From NCBI GenBank assembly GCA_028023455.1, contig JAQFVV010006255.1, positions 4,090,001-4,154,000 of the forward strand: a stretch of DNA of 64,000 nt, in the 5' to 3' direction. The notes under the pieces were generated by a model. It made no database searches and was not told the origin of the DNA. It saw only the letters and a list, made by a program, of their open reading frames with translations. Origin of the DNA: Epiperipatus broadwayi (Eukaryota > Onychophora > Udeonychophora > Euonychophora > Peripatidae). Below, one piece after another: positions 11,676 to 23,581 of this stretch. A program made the translations under genes and the position numbers. The first letter of the stretch is position 1. The number at the start of each line of letters is the position of its first letter.

Positions 11676-13359
11676 TATTCAATGATGAACTTTATTCATC
11701 CAAAAATAAATAAATAGGTACAGTATAACTTGCAATTTAGGTGACAAGATATGACTAATACAATTGGTAATAGGGACATCTGAAAAATAATTAACAAGAA
11801 CATATAATTATTATAGAATGATGATTTTACAAATTTGTTGTGATCAGTTGAGATACAGGAATATTTAATAGTTTCCATGTATCCTCAAGAAGTTTAGCAT
11901 AGGAAATTTTGCAGTCCCTTGCTTTCAATGTTTTAATAATACTGAACAAATCACTAAGTAGATTCTCTGAATTTCTACCAAACATGACATTGCACCTAAG
12001 GATCCACAGTGAATAGTTCAGCATGATAGAGAGTCTTATTATTGAGAAAACAGCAGCCTGAATACAGTCTTGAATATTGAAAATTCTGTCATTATATATT
12101 ATCCAGGAGCTGATTAACAATCTATACTAGTGTAGAGTTTTGCACTCATATTGGAAGGGTTGTAGTGTTTCACTTGCACCACTGCACATTTGACAATGAG
12201 TATATATTTTGTTAAGCCCTCTTACTTACTAGGAATTCATTAGTAGGTATTGAGTGTATGTTTATTTTTAAAATAAAGTCTAAATATTTAGCCTCAAGCT
12301 TTCATAGTTTGAGGCTTTTGATGATATATTCATTGTTAACCTTGAGAACAGTTGGAATTATTAAGAATTGTCAGAATCACCTCCACAATGATTCCAATAC
12401 ATGTAACCAGATTGACAATCATATCAGTCCAGGTTAGGGACTGACCATGAGGTGGCAGGATGTCAGTGGGAGTGACTAGAGATTGATATAAGTCCTCCAA
12501 GATTATTCTTCAAATCATGACAAGCATATTATTTGCTCTCTCTACTAGAAAAGAAGAAATGGCATGTAGTCCTTGTCCATTGAGTTTTTTAGGTAGGCAT
12601 GCCTTCCTAATGCTGATTGTGACAGTTTTCTTTCTCCACAGGAATCCAAAGCATAGGGAATTATTTTTTGCTATGAAGATCTTGGTGGGAAGGATGATTG
12701 GAAGTAATTTATTTTAGGAAGTATTAATAAGTTGAGTAGTGTGAGAGCAGGTAAATGTCAGAAAGTGATTTAAGAGTATCTGTTATACCCTTGGAAAACA
12801 TATTTTGTAATTGGTTTCTCATGTCCCAAGGAAAAAGTATGAATGGAAACACAAGAAACTTCTGCAGTCTAGCTAGAAAAGATGATGGAATTTCCTTTCC
12901 AGATAATTTCCAGGCTGCAGACTTATCCTGATTAAAAACAACTATTATTCTGTATATCAGTATAGTATGTCTTCCAACATTGGCAGCCATCTGTAGATGG
13001 GAGAAGGATGACTACATCATTGACATATGCCCTTTCCTGCTCAGCTTTGGAAGGTGCACTGCAGGAAGATCTCTTTCAATCTTAAGAATGAATGGGTTAA
13101 TGAATGCAGTAAATAATAATGTGTTCAGCGAAAATCCCTGGGGTATAGAAATGTTGGGATAAAACCCTGGAGTGATTCTGCCATCCATTGTAATAAGAAT
13201 CTACATGTTGCTAAGGAGGTTCTCCATGATAGATAAGGGGGTGTCAGGAATAAAAGTTTCTTAGTATGCTGATGAGGAAATTGACCCTCACCAAGTCAAA
13301 AGCAGCCTGAATGTCCAATTATACAGCTATGGGTCTGGAATTTCTCTGACGCCTCATAT
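11676..13359 (-). pseudogene. LINE copy A, 3' part (RT palm to C-terminal zinc motif and 3' UTR), interrupted by the LTR element
   Basis: Minus-strand homologue of the LINE at 44.5-50.7 kb. From its 5' side: about 13260-13359 matches the motif-A region; about 13100-13180 the motif-B region; YVNDVVILLPS (about 13000-13030) stands where copy B has YMDDVVVFLSS, so the catalytic box is mutated. The 12724-12990 frame has SAAWKLSGKEI...LARLQKFLVFPF, parallel to SAMWSIKSGKQI...ATPQKFLVFMLA in copy B. Next come HCQMCSGASETLQPFQYEC (zinc motif, about 12140-12200) and SLWILRCNVMF (11827-12120 frame). A TTTATT at 11691-11696 is the complement of an AATAAA signal. The ORF is broken by many stops. The missing 5' part continues beyond the LTR retrotransposon at 21348. 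Confidence 0.85.
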
Positions 13360-15024
13360 TGAAACAGACAGATCGAAGAATCGATCTTAGTTTCATGGTT
13401 GTCATTTAAGAACGGTAATTCTAAACCACTATTTACCCGCAATGAGACTTTTTCTATTCCAAGCCACATAGATTTTAAGTTATTTATTTTGTGTTTGTTT
13501 AAAAAGAATTTAATGTAAAGAGTATGAGTATAAATGTCACAAATCATGATGAATAATATTCGTGTGTGTGTGGTTTGTGGATTTATATTAGCTCAATTTA
13601 AAAGTTTCAATTGCGTGTATATTTTCTTTAAATTTTAATTTTGCAAATTATACAAAGTCATTTAAAAATGCTGATCAAAAGTCACATTCCTTTGATCAGT
13701 ATTTTTAATCAAAATCTTACTTGTACAAAATGTATAGAATAATTAATTTGTACTTTGATAAATTAAGATAATGAATTTATATTTTTGTATTCATGAATTC
13801 CGATGTAATTGTTTTGTCAATTTAGAATCATGTATTAAATTTAAAAATAAATGAAAACCGAACAATGGAAATGAGAAACGTAGAACCCTTATCAAGAAAG
13901 GCAAAGGCTATTGTATAGTCAAAAAAATTAGATATTGCTGGAGGCCAGAAAATCAAAGGAGGCGGAGTCATGAACAAAAACTAGGCAGAAAGGTCAACCG
14001 TAGCCATCTTAGATATAATATAGACACTCTAACTTTTGACTTGGCTGTGCTTAGATCGTCTCAAGCTACAGCAAAGTAGTTGTTCCAGAGAAATCACTTC
14101 AACCGTTATTAAGAAGTTGCCCGGTAAACTGCAATAATGATGGGCTAAGTCCAAGAAGCTGATTCCTGTTCTGCCAATTTAAATCTTTCGTACCGCTGAT
14201 CTGTAATGTTTTCCGTGCTTCCAGTCTTCCAAATTCCAACATTTAAATTAACCATGCCGTTCTAAGAAATTCAAAATGCGTGCCTACGTTCTTCATACAT
14301 ATCACCGCAAGAAGAAAAGCCGGACGAAGAAAGAATGGTAACTTTTGTTACATGAACTTTTTAACTTTCCTCTCAGTAATAATTTTAAATTTAATCAGTT
14401 AACCTAATTAATTGCATGTAAATTTCTTGTTTTCCATTTGAAAATGTTACACAAAAACCTGTCAGTAAACTTCTTCTCTAATATTTCTGTGCTCTAGTCT
14501 TTAGATGATAATTATTAATATTTGTGCCTACTAATAATCCATTTGTGAATACATTTATATTTTTACTATTACTTATTTTACAAACAAAACGATGCCAATA
14601 ATAATATTTCTCAACTCTAATTAAAGTCAGTAAAGTTTATCTCATAATATTTATTATATTCATTTTAAAAGTAATTTTCTTTTATCGAACTAAAAATTGT
14701 TTCATTTATGTTGAGTTGAGAAATATTCAAGTATTTTTATTGTTTCTTTTACTTTGTCATGATATTTTAATCTATACTCCAAATCTCAAATACTTAAAAT
14801 AGTCTAAAATTTTATTATATTTTTTTTTATATATTATTACGGAGTAATAATAATAAGTGAATATTTTATTGCTATTATTACCTTCCGAACAATCTGGGGA
14901 GTTATGGGTTTCAGAGTGAAATTAATTAATTGTTACTTTTGCGATCGTTTGATTTCACCATGTTATTATTGAATAGTTATATCAGGCTGTTGCGTAGAAC
15001 ATGTTACGGATGGATAAAAGGGTT

Positions 15025-15031
15025 TATATAA
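15025..15031 (+). promoter_or_regulatory. Candidate TATA box of the 5' LTR
   Basis: TATATAA in the context GGGTTTATATAATTTCG. About 30 bp downstream is CCGATCACTCTTCCTCG, the most likely start region and hence the U3/R boundary. The same box is at 20403-20409 in the 3' LTR. Confidence 0.5.
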
Positions 15032-15076
15032 TTTCGTTTTAAAATCCACTTCCGATCACTCTTCCTCGATGTTACG

Positions 15077-15397
15077 GTGGCAATGCCTTTACCGTCGCCT
15101 AAGTTGGCGTCTTGTTTTACTACCATATGGAGAGAAAGAAATTCTTCTCCAGGTAATCTCTTGGATCACCGGGGTTCGAAAATGATCCCGGCTGGTTGTA
15201 GTGTCTCGGATCTACTTGGGGGCATTAAGACTTGTCAAAGTACAAGCCGCCCGGTATTCCGTCAATGCACCGCAAGTTATTATTGTAGTGTACCCGAATC
15301 CTTGCAACCATCAGTACATCAGAGTTATATATTATACTTTTATATAAAACCGCCTCCCATTTATCAGTATACGCAATGGTTTGAATCTATTAAATAA
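15077..15397 (+). CDS. Hypothetical 106-residue ORF inside the LTR
   Basis: The frame begins with ATG just after the proposed transcription start and ends at a TAA that overlaps the AATAAA polyadenylation signal. The product has no domain I recognise, is Ser/Pro/Cys-rich and has no membrane segment. The identical-length frame in the 3' LTR (20455-20775) differs at three residues. Of four substitutions in the frame, three change the protein, so there is no sign of purifying selection. It may simply be an open frame in the GC-richer R region, or an upstream ORF in the genomic RNA leader. I would not treat it as a proven gene. Confidence 0.25.
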   Translation: MAMPLPSPKLASCFTTIWRERNSSPGNLLDHRGSKMIPAGCSVSDLLGGIKTCQSTSRPVFRQCTASYYCSVPESLQPSVHQSYILYFYIKPPPIYQYTQWFESIK

Positions 15398-15398
15398 A
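15393..15398 (+). terminator. Polyadenylation signal of the LTR
   Basis: AATAAA about 360 bp after the TATA box, which puts the R/U5 boundary near 15415. The same signal lies at about 20771-20776 in the 3' LTR. Confidence 0.5.
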
Positions 15399-15979
15399 AC
15401 GAGTTAATATAAACTAGTAGTTAAATATTTTAAGTGCTCAAATTACTCTGATTCTCATATCAACCTGTACAACCATTTAAACACATAAATATTGGCATGA
15501 GTTTGTTAATCAGTACAAACCGATTATTGATGACTAGCAGCAATTTATTATAAAATACATATGAGAGTTTTACCGTACCTGTAAATAATATTATTCAATG
15601 CTTTCAATAATTTATTAAAAATTTATCTAACCTAATTTTGTCTCTCTTGCCTTATTACTCTCGACATCTAGTCAATCACCTGCTGTCTGTATCGACAACT
15701 TAAATATATACATTAAATTATTAGCCGGACCAATATCCCGACTATAAGGTATCTATGAAATAGCTGATTGTAGGTAATTTAGTCTGTGTTTTTTCGATGA
15801 GCTAGTAAAGGGAAAACCCCGTACCGTTGTAATATTGTCATCGGTGGGTCATGCCAGGGTTTTGGGTTTGAATTTAGTTTGCATTTTGGAATTTATTCCT
15901 AGACGTGGACTGGGTTTGAATTCGGATTACTGTGTGTGATTAAGCATGGTGATTTTTACCGGTACAGTGTTTAAAATTT

Positions 15980-16001
15980 TGGACGCCCTCCGTGGTGCTC
16001 G
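15980..16001 (+). other. Candidate primer-binding site, tRNA-Lys type
   Basis: TGGACGCCCTCCGTGGTGCTCG lies about 9 bp after the LTR end. It resembles the complement of the 3' end of lysine tRNA (TGGCGCCCAACGTGGGGCTCG) with one inserted A and a few mismatches. A site starting with TGG at this position is expected for minus-strand priming; the mismatches make the tRNA identity tentative. Confidence 0.5.
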
Positions 16002-17368
16002 GATGAAGAAATCTCCCACACCCTGCAGAGTGAACAAGAGTAAATATTAAATTATAGAAATATTCGATTTTTTTTTCATACCGTTGAGATATATATACTT
16101 TGCGTTATTAAAATGCGCAGTTTTAAAACGATGTTTTGAGTAAGTCAAATATACTAATTTTTTTTTTCACCCTTGCTTGCAAGTAGTTTCAGTTGAATAG
16201 ATTGCCTTCTAATATTGTTAAGATAATATAGTGAGATTTTTTTTTTTGAAAAAAAGTGTGAAAGCGATTTTGAAGTTTTGTTTTAACGACAAAAATATTG
16301 AGAATAGTTTCAAAGCAAGTGAAAACCTGTATCGATTTTGTGCGTTTATTTAATTCAAAATAAACGAATGTTATTTCATAAATCTTTTTGCAAGTCAATT
16401 TTGTTGTGTTGTTTAAAGAAAAAAAAATAAAGCAAAGAAAGTAGGATTACTTTTCATGTCTTACAAATAAACGCGTGTATGTGTGTATATATATTGTTTA
16501 ATATAGAAGTCTTATCAAAGCCAGTGCATAATATAAATATCAGTTGAATAAAGTTTGGCCGGAATATGGGCTATCCGATATTAAGTAGAGTAACCGTTTA
16601 GGTTAAGTTTTTTGTATAAAACCAATCAACCAAATACAGTCGTCAAAGTGTTAACGGTATATACACGTACGTTATAGAAACTTGAAATTGTATGATAACC
16701 CCGCAGAAGTAGCGTTAATATTAAACGTTTTACATAAAACATTATGTTCTTGAATCAAATGATTTTATTAAGTCACGTAAAAAGTATATATTTGGGGATC
16801 AGTGGATTAAATTATCTATTGGTCACATGTTGCTGGCTGGCGCCTTTCAAATAAATTTGTCAGCAAATATGTTTGTCCATACAGCAGTGGTGAGTTTTGT
16901 TTGGTCTATAAAAGAGAGAAATGGTGATATATATATATAGAGAGAGTTACTGACAGTATTATAAGAATATTATTGTATTATATACTAATTGTTAATATGT
17001 TGTTTTATAGGACTGAGGAGAATAGTTCGAACTGGGTGAAATAAAGTTTTTTTCTCTTCCCTTATTAATAATTTAGATACACGTTATCATATCATATATA
17101 TACATGTAATAATAAAAAAAAAAGGTGAAAAAGGGGTTTTATATAACAGAAATCAAACGGAACGTAGGCGAAAAAAAGAAAGGAAGGAAGACACACAAAC
17201 TGGATGAGAAAGGTGGGGACAGTATCAGCAGCGGGGAAGGATTTGGCATATAGGATCAGGGATCAGTATCTTTTATGAATATATACATAAATAAAAATAT
17301 TTCGCAAATAACTAATTCACCTGCTAAAAAAAAAACACACATATAATTAATAAAAAAAAAAATACCAA
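16002..17368 (+). other. 5' leader of the LTR retrotransposon
   Basis: About 1.37 kb of non-coding sequence between the primer site and gag. It has poly(T) tracts near 16060-16250, a TA-rich stretch at 16920-16950 and an A-rich, purine-rich end just before the gag start. A TTGTTTTATAG at about 17001-17011 has the form of a splice acceptor. No ORF here looks real. Confidence 0.6.
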
Positions 17369-18490
17369 ATGGCAGAAATAGAAGGGTTCAGTAAATCATC
17401 TGAAAATGGTGCAGAAACATCAGACACATCCAGTGATCATGAGATTGTTTTTAAAAAATATCCTGATAAAAGAAAAAGTTGTAGACGATTAGAGAAGAAT
17501 GCCAAGCAGAGGGAGCACGATGATGATGGGAAGTTTTACGCGATTCTCGAGGAGATGAGAGAGGATAGAAAACTTATGATGGCTATGATGGAGCGGATGT
17601 TGAGAATTGAAGAAGGACGTATGGGGATTGATGGTAAACCAGATCGGGAAGAGAAATCCAATAGCAATACAAAGAAGGAAGAAGATGACCAAACCATACC
17701 GAAGGAGTTGGAAATTCAGAGCGAGGAAGTCAGTGAAGAGAAAACAAGCCAGAAGATAGAAGTTAGTAATGATGAGTTGGAGATGCAAACTGAGAGGCAG
17801 GGTCAAATTGAAAAACCAATAGTGGCAAGGGAAACTGCTATCAAAGGAAAAGAAATAAAAGTAGAACAGACAATAAATCCCCAAATAAGGATGAGTAATA
17901 TACCATACTTTGGGTCATCTATTCATATTCAAATATTTAAAGGCGACCCCGGAGAAAATCCAGATGTACATTTGGATAGTGTCAAGGAATTTTTATGCTT
18001 ACACCAAATGACCGAGAAGGAGAAAATAACAGTAGCCAGCCATTATCTAAAGGAATCCGTGAAGGCTTGGTGGAAATTATTGAAAAACCCACCGATTACA
18101 ATTCAAGGTTATGAAAATGCCCTTTTAAAAAGGTATTGGAGTGAAGAGAAGCAGGAGGGACTTTTACACAAGCTCTCCAGTCAAAAATATAATGAGAACA
18201 ACAGACAGGGTTATGCAGCATTCTTCATTCACCAAGTGACAATACTTAAATCTCTTACTGCTTTTAAGTACACTGATCAGCACATTACCCGGATTATTGT
18301 GCATAATTTACCACCGTGGGTACAAAGAATGATGCTGGGAAGCTGCTCCATGTCGTTTGAAAAAACTATTGAGCTTTTAAACCAGATTGATTATGGGGAT
18401 TTGTCTCCAACAAAAAGGGAATGGGAGCAGAGTCATTACAACGCGAGACAATTAAAGCCTTATATACCTCCTGACCCAGGGAGAACATAG
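17369..18490 (+). CDS. gag: Gag-like capsid protein of the LTR retrotransposon (373 aa)
   Basis: Open frame of 373 codons. An in-frame TAA at 17351 makes this ATG the first possible start. Residues 1-175 are highly charged and acidic/lysine-rich, with likely coiled coil around 50-140. Residues 180-345 resemble the Ty3-type retrotransposon gag domain: PYFGSSIHIQIFKGDPGENP, then VHLDSVKEFL, then SHYLKESVKAWWKLLKN, where the AWW core is characteristic. Gag should form the particle that packages the element's RNA. The frame stops 9 codons before a degraded zinc-knuckle remnant, so the nucleocapsid tail is missing. An undisturbed 373-codon frame in such A+T-rich DNA suggests recent function. No pol follows. 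Confidence 0.8.
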   Translation: MAEIEGFSKSSENGAETSDTSSDHEIVFKKYPDKRKSCRRLEKNAKQREHDDDGKFYAILEEMREDRKLMMAMMERMLRIEEGRMGIDGKPDREEKSNSNTKKEEDDQTIPKELEIQSEEVSEEKTSQKIEVSNDELEMQTERQGQIEKPIVARETAIKGKEIKVEQTINPQIRMSNIPYFGSSIHIQIFKGDPGENPDVHLDSVKEFLCLHQMTEKEKITVASHYLKESVKAWWKLLKNPPITIQGYENALLKRYWSEEKQEGLLHKLSSQKYNENNRQGYAAFFIHQVTILKSLTAFKYTDQHITRIIVHNLPPWVQRMMLGSCSMSFEKTIELLNQIDYGDLSPTKREWEQSHYNARQLKPYIPPDPGRT

Positions 18491-18726
18491 AAAACAAACA
18501 GTAATTTTGGGATAACCCGGTAAACGACCATTATGTTATAAATGTTTCAGATGATGAGTAAAGACCAATGGACATTAATATACAAATGATTGATAAAATG
18601 TATCATTCCACACCCATGTTTAGGTTCAAACTCTCACCCAGACTGTTCTCCAAAGTCGATCAACTTTGTAATGAAATGTAAGTCAGTAAAATATGTATAA
18701 ACATTTTTTTTTGTTATTTTTTTTTA
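18491..18726 (+). pseudogene. Degraded zinc-knuckle remnant and pol-less 3' region
   Basis: In another frame, about 18517-18550 reads RPLCYKCFR followed by two stops, then VKTNGH. This is the start of a CCHC knuckle (C-x2-C...GH) whose second half is lost. Only about 240 bp separate gag from the 3' LTR, so pol is entirely absent. Confidence 0.55.
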
Positions 18727-18738
18727 AGTAGGAAGAAA
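18727..18738 (+). other. Polypurine tract
   Basis: AAGTAGGAAGAA directly abuts the TG that opens the 3' LTR, the position required for plus-strand priming. Confidence 0.6.
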
Positions 18739-21347
18739 TGAAACAGACAGATCGAAGAATCGATCTTAGTTTCATGGTTGTCATTTAAGAACGGTAATTC
18801 TAAACCACTATTTACCCGCAATGAGACTTTTTCTATTCCAAGCCACATAGATTTTAAGTTATTTATTTTGTGTTTGTTTAAAAAGAATTTAATGTAAAGA
18901 GTATGAGTATAAATGTCACAAATCATGATGAATAATATTCGTGTGTGTGTGGTTTGTGGATTTATATTAGCTCAATTTAAAAGTTTCAATTGCATGTATA
19001 TTTTCTTTAAATTTTAATTTTGCAAATTATACAAAGTCATTTAAAAATGCTGATCAAAAGTCACATTCCTTTGATCAGTATTTTTAATCAAAATCTTACT
19101 TGTACAAAATGTATAGAATAATTAATTTGTACTTTGCTAAATTAAGATAATGAATTTATATTTTTGTATTCACGAATTCCGATGTAATTGTTTTGTCAAT
19201 TTAGAATCATGTATTAAATTTAAAAATAAATGAAAACCGAACAATGGAAATGAGAAACGTAGAACCCTTATCAAGAAAGGCAAAGGCTATTGTATAGTCA
19301 AAAAAATTAGATATTGCTGGAGGCCAGAAATCAAAGGAGGCGGAGTCATGAACAAAAACTAGGCAGAAAGGTCAACCGTAGCCATCTTAGATATAATATA
19401 GACACTCTAACTTTTGACTTGGCTGTGCTTAGATCGTCTCAAGCTACAGCAAAGTAGTTGTTCCAGAGAAATCACTTCAACCGTTATTAAGAAGTTGCCC
19501 GGTAAACTGCAATAATGATGGGCTAAGTCCAAGAAGCTGATTCCTGTTCTGCCAATTTAAATCTTTCATACCGCTGATCTGTAATGTTTTCCGTGCTTCC
19601 AGTCTTCCAAATTCCAACATTTAAATTAACCATGCCGTTCTAAGAAATTCAAAATGCGCGCCTACGTTCTTCATACATATCACCGCAAGAAGAAAAGCCG
19701 GACGAAGAAAGAATGGTAACTTTTGTTACATGAACTTTTTAACTTTCCTCTCAGTAATAATTTTAAATTTAATCTGTTAACCTAATTAATTGCATGTAAA
19801 TTTCTTGTTTTCCATTTGAAAATGTTACACAAAAACCTGTCAGTAAACTTCTTCTCTAATATTTCTGTGCTCTAGTCTTTAGATGATAATTATTAATATT
19901 TGTGCCTACTAATAATCCATTTGTGAATACATTTATATTTTTACTATTACTTATTTTACAAACAAAACGATGCCAATAATAATATTTCTCAACTCTAATT
20001 AAAGTCAGTAAAGTTTATCTCATAATATTTATTATATTCATTTTAAAAGTAATTTTCTTTTATCGAACTAAAAATTGTTTCATTTATGTTGAGTTGAGAA
20101 ATATTCAAGTATTTTTATTGTTTCTTTTACTTTGTCATGATATTTTAATCTATACTCCAAATCTCAAATACTTAAAATAGTCTAAAATTTTATTATATTT
20201 TTTTTTATATATTATTATGGAGTAATAATAATAAGTGAATATTTTATTGCTATTATTACCTTCCGAACAATCTGGGGAGTTATGGGTTTCAGAGTGAAAT
20301 TAATTAATTGTTACTTTTGCGATCGTTTGATTTCGCCATGTTATTATTGAATAGTTATATCAGGCTGTTGCGTAGAACATGTTACGGATGGATAAAAGGG
20401 TTTATATAATTTCGTTTTAAAATCCACTTCCGATCACTCTTCCTCGATGTTACGGTGGCAATGCCTTTACCTTTGCCTAAGTTGGCGTCTTGTTTTACTA
20501 CCATATGGAGAGAAAGAAATTCTTCTCCAGTTAATCTCTTGGATCACCGGGGTTCGAAAATGATCCCGGCTGGTTGTAGTGTCTCGGATCTACTTGGGGG
20601 CATTAAGACTTGTCAAAGTACAAGCCGCCCGGTATTCCGTCAATGCACCGCAAGTTATTATTGTAGTGTACCCGAATCCTTGCAACCATCAGTACATCAG
20701 AGTTATATATTATACTTTTATATAAAACCGCCTCCCATTTATCCGTATACGCAATGGTTTGAATCTATTAAATAAAACGAGTTAATATAAACTAGTAGTT
20801 AAATATTTTAAGTGCTCAAATTACTCTGATTCTCATATCAACCTGTACAACCATTTAAACACATAAATATTGGCATGAGTTTGTTAATCAGTACAAACCG
20901 ATTATTGATGACTAGCAGCAATTTATTATAAAATACATATGAGAGTTTTACCGTACCTGTAAATAATATTATTCAATGCTTTCAATAATTTATTAAAAAT
21001 TTATCTAACCTAATTTTGTCTCTCTTGCCTTATTACTCTCGACATCTAGTCAATCACCTGCTGTCTGTATCGACAACTTAAATATATACATTAAATTATT
21101 AGCCGTACCAATATCCCGACTATAAGGTATCTATGAAATAGCTGATTGTAGGTAATTTAGTCTGTGTTTTTCGATGAGCTAGTAAAGGGAAAACCCCGTA
21201 CCGTTGTAATATTGTCATCGGTGGGTCATGCCAGGGTTTTGGGTTTGAATTTAGTTTGCATTTTGGAATTTATTCCTAGACGTGGACTGGGTTTGAATTC
21301 GGATTACTGGGTGTGATTAAGCATGGTGATTTTTACCGGTACAGTGT
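18739..21347 (+). repeat. 3' LTR
   Basis: 2609-bp direct copy of 13360-15970. The two-base length difference is explained by two single-base deletions (CCAGAAATC near 19327 and TTTTTCGATG near 21172). It carries its own TATA box, GC-richer block and AATAAA. Confidence 0.92.
20455..20775 (+). CDS. Hypothetical 106-residue ORF in the 3' LTR
   Basis: Second copy of the frame at 15077-15397. It differs at three residues (S to L near residue 7, G to V near residue 26, Q to P near residue 97). Function unknown and coding status doubtful. Confidence 0.22.
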   Translation: MAMPLPLPKLASCFTTIWRERNSSPVNLLDHRGSKMIPAGCSVSDLLGGIKTCQSTSRPVFRQCTASYYCSVPESLQPSVHQSYILYFYIKPPPIYPYTQWFESIK

Positions 21348-22250
21348 GTTTGACCATTATTTTGCAGATAGAGGCTGCATCAATCATGGACAACCCCTAA
21401 ATGCAAACATTGAGGGAGATAAATTGGGAATCATTAGTTCTTGGATCAAATTTTTGCTCATAGACTCTATTATTTTTATGAGAAGAGGCATCATTGAAAT
21501 AGGCCTAAGACTTGTGAGTTCCGATGGTAGTCAATCCTTTTTCAGAAATGTGACTAGTGAGACCAGATATAGTCCCTCAATGATCCTGCAACCTCCAGCC
21601 AGTTCATTAAGCATATTGAGATTGATAAGGATGGTATAGTGGCTAAGGTGCAGAAGAAAGAACTTGGGTATTGCATGTGGTCCAGGATGGATTCTGTCAG
21701 GAATTGATTTTAATTTATTTAGAACGGTGTTGGCCATAATTCTATGATGAGGAGCATTGTCAATGTTAGGAGTGCTTTTATTGTTCCAGATTTTTGTTTT
21801 TTGAAGCTTTGTCTTGAAATGATTTTTTTATGATGATTAACATGTCTTCTCCTATATGAAATTTGCCATTGATATGTATGAAAGAGGGAAAGACCTGCTT
21901 TTTTTTAACCCAGTGCCCACCCTAAATAGCTTCTGGTCCATTTCCAGGCTCACTTAACTGCAATGTATTCTACTAGGGTTTCTGTGCATCCTGGAATTGT
22001 TGTTTGAGTAGGATGATTGGATAATGTCTTAGAATTCATCAGAGTTCAAGTCCAAGTGATGTGGAATTTGATCCATTTCTGATAGTAGTTTATTGTTATT
22101 TATTAATGACTGTTAGAGTCCAATATTTTATATGATATATTGTCAGGTCATAATACTAATTTCATAGTATTTCATCCAGGAGTAATTGATATGATCTTTG
22201 ATTTGTCCAAATATAATAAACTGAGGATGATGTATTGGTCAGTATTAATC
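21348..22250 (-). pseudogene. LINE copy A, 5' part (RT fingers and linker)
   Basis: This continues the LINE interrupted at 13359. The minus-strand frame at 21531-21737 (LKSIPDRIHPGPHAIPKFFLLHL) parallels the region just upstream of the RT fingers in the 46.6-46.8 kb LINE (GTHPGLHGIPKF). DNA from 21348 onward aligns to 46447 onward: TATGAGAAGAGG at about 21477 matches 46580-46591. Similarity fades by about 22250. The copy is heavily mutated; the short ORFs on either strand are chance. Confidence 0.8.
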
Positions 22251-22284
22251 ACTGAGGTTATGAAGCGTAAACATAAAGCTTGGA

Positions 22285-22345
22285 AGTTTATATAATTTTT
22301 TTTTTTGCTAAACATATCCCTGGAACCTTTCCTGATTACACTCAT
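22285..22345 (-). mobile_element. PLE-like terminus with CTGATGA...GGAAA core
   Basis: The minus strand reads CTGATGAGTGTAATCAGGAAA, then GGTTCCAGGGATATGTTT and an A-run. CTGATGA and GAAA are the two conserved blocks of a hammerhead ribozyme, as found at PLE termini, but the intervening bases do not make a proper stem II. Suggestive only. Confidence 0.3.
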
Positions 22346-22673
22346 CAGAAAGTGATAAAATAGTAATGATAGTGATTATCATCATTAAGTCAACTTTGAA
22401 GACTAGAATAAGTGTTTTCTTATAATATTATGTTTTTGATATTATGAAAACTGATACGATTGTGTTTCAAAGTGTATTTGTATGGCCACACATCCACTGA
22501 TTATTACAATATATATATTAAAATTTTAAGCATTTTGTTTTAAAAGCCTCATAATAGCTTCTAGAGATAATAAATAACAAAAATAAATAAATAAATAACA
22601 TTAATGTTTGCTGACAAACTACAAATAATAAAAAAAGTGAGATTCAAAATTACAACTTTACAATTGTTAAATT
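22346..22673. other. A+T-rich non-coding DNA
   Basis: No feature that I can support. Confidence 0.55.
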
Positions 22674-22675
22674 TA

Positions 22676-22943
22676 CTAAGGAAATAAACCTAAAGCATGT
22701 GAGGTTGAAAATGCGAAGGTAGGGACCTCTACAGATCTTAACCACAAGCTTACGCATTGGAAGAAAAGATGGAAACCCTTCTTTATTTCAACCTACTTCC
22801 TATATAAATAGGTGAAGCTGAAGCAGTTAGATCTGAGAGCATGAAGCTATTCAATACTTCACTGCATAAGCTTGTGGTTAAGACCTGTAGAGGTCCCTAC
22901 CTTCACATTTTCAACTGCATATGCTTTAGGTTTATTGCCTTAG
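22676..22943. mobile_element. MITE with about 82-bp terminal inverted repeats and TA target duplication
   Basis: TIRs 22676-22757 and 22863-22943 are inverted copies (ends CTAAGG and CCTTAG; both contain GTAGGGACCTCTACAG or its near complement). Each end is followed by TA, the target-site duplication of Tc1/mariner-type elements. The central 105 bp is unrelated to the arms. There is no transposase. Confidence 0.82.
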
Positions 22944-22951
22944 TAAATATT

Positions 22952-23581
22952 ACTTGCGTAATCAATATGTGTTAAATAAATTTATAATTGTTAAATTTAG
23001 AAATTAGTCCAAAGAAGTTGTTAAAAATACTAAAGTAAGAATTATTTATGATTAATTGTAAACTTTACTTTCAAATGCTCTTTCTAATTCTTATAAATAA
23101 GGATCTTGTAAATTATGAAGAAAAAAAATCAATTGGCAAAGCCACACTTAATATTACTTTTTATATTTTGGATACTTTGCAAAAAAAGCTATAAACGAGA
23201 TTATTAATTATTTTTGGAATAAAAAATATATTTATTATTAAAAATAAATATTTAAAAATCCAATTGTAAATGAAAAAAGAAACCTCCCTACAATTATACA
23301 CACATTTTTTTTTCTTTTAACTATTTGAATTATATATCAATTTACATTAGTATAGTAAATGATAAGAATACCACTGCATATATTAAGATATTTATGTTTT
23401 TTATGTGCCATTAATAAAACTACATTCTTGACATCTTATTTAGTTCAATACATTTGAATTAAATATATTTAAAACGAAAAATCAAAATAAAAGCATCACT
23501 TATCTCTCCATCCAGAATTCATAAAGTCTACTAATAAAAAAAGGTATATGCAAATGTTAAGAAATGAATAATATTTCTGTA
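22952..23581. other. A+T-rich non-coding DNA
   Basis: No feature that I can support. Confidence 0.5.

Larger units (their letters stand above)
13360..15970 (+). repeat. 5' LTR
   Basis: The LTR begins TGAAACAGAC and ends ACAGTGT where similarity to the 3' LTR stops. Its composition is banded: an A+T-rich U3, a GC-richer block at about 15040-15310 just after a TATA box, then A+T-rich U5. If the true end is the conventional CA (GGTACA), it falls at 15966. Its CpG content is clearly higher than that of the surrounding DNA. Confidence 0.92.
13360..21347 (+). mobile_element. Young LTR retrotransposon, gag only, with 2.6-kb LTRs
   Basis: Two direct repeats of 2611 and 2609 bp flank a 2.77-kb internal region. 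In order it carries a 5' LTR, a candidate primer-binding site (15980-16001), a long leader, a gag ORF (17369-18490), a purine tract (18727-18738) and a 3' LTR. By eye the LTRs differ at 14 substitutions and 2 single-base indels, about 0.5%. No protease, reverse transcriptase, RNase H or integrase is present, so the element is non-autonomous. It sits inside LINE copy A, whose two halves align to consecutive parts of the LINE at 46.4-46.5 kb. No matching target-site duplication is visible: the 5' flank is CATAT, the 3' flank GTTTG. Confidence 0.9.
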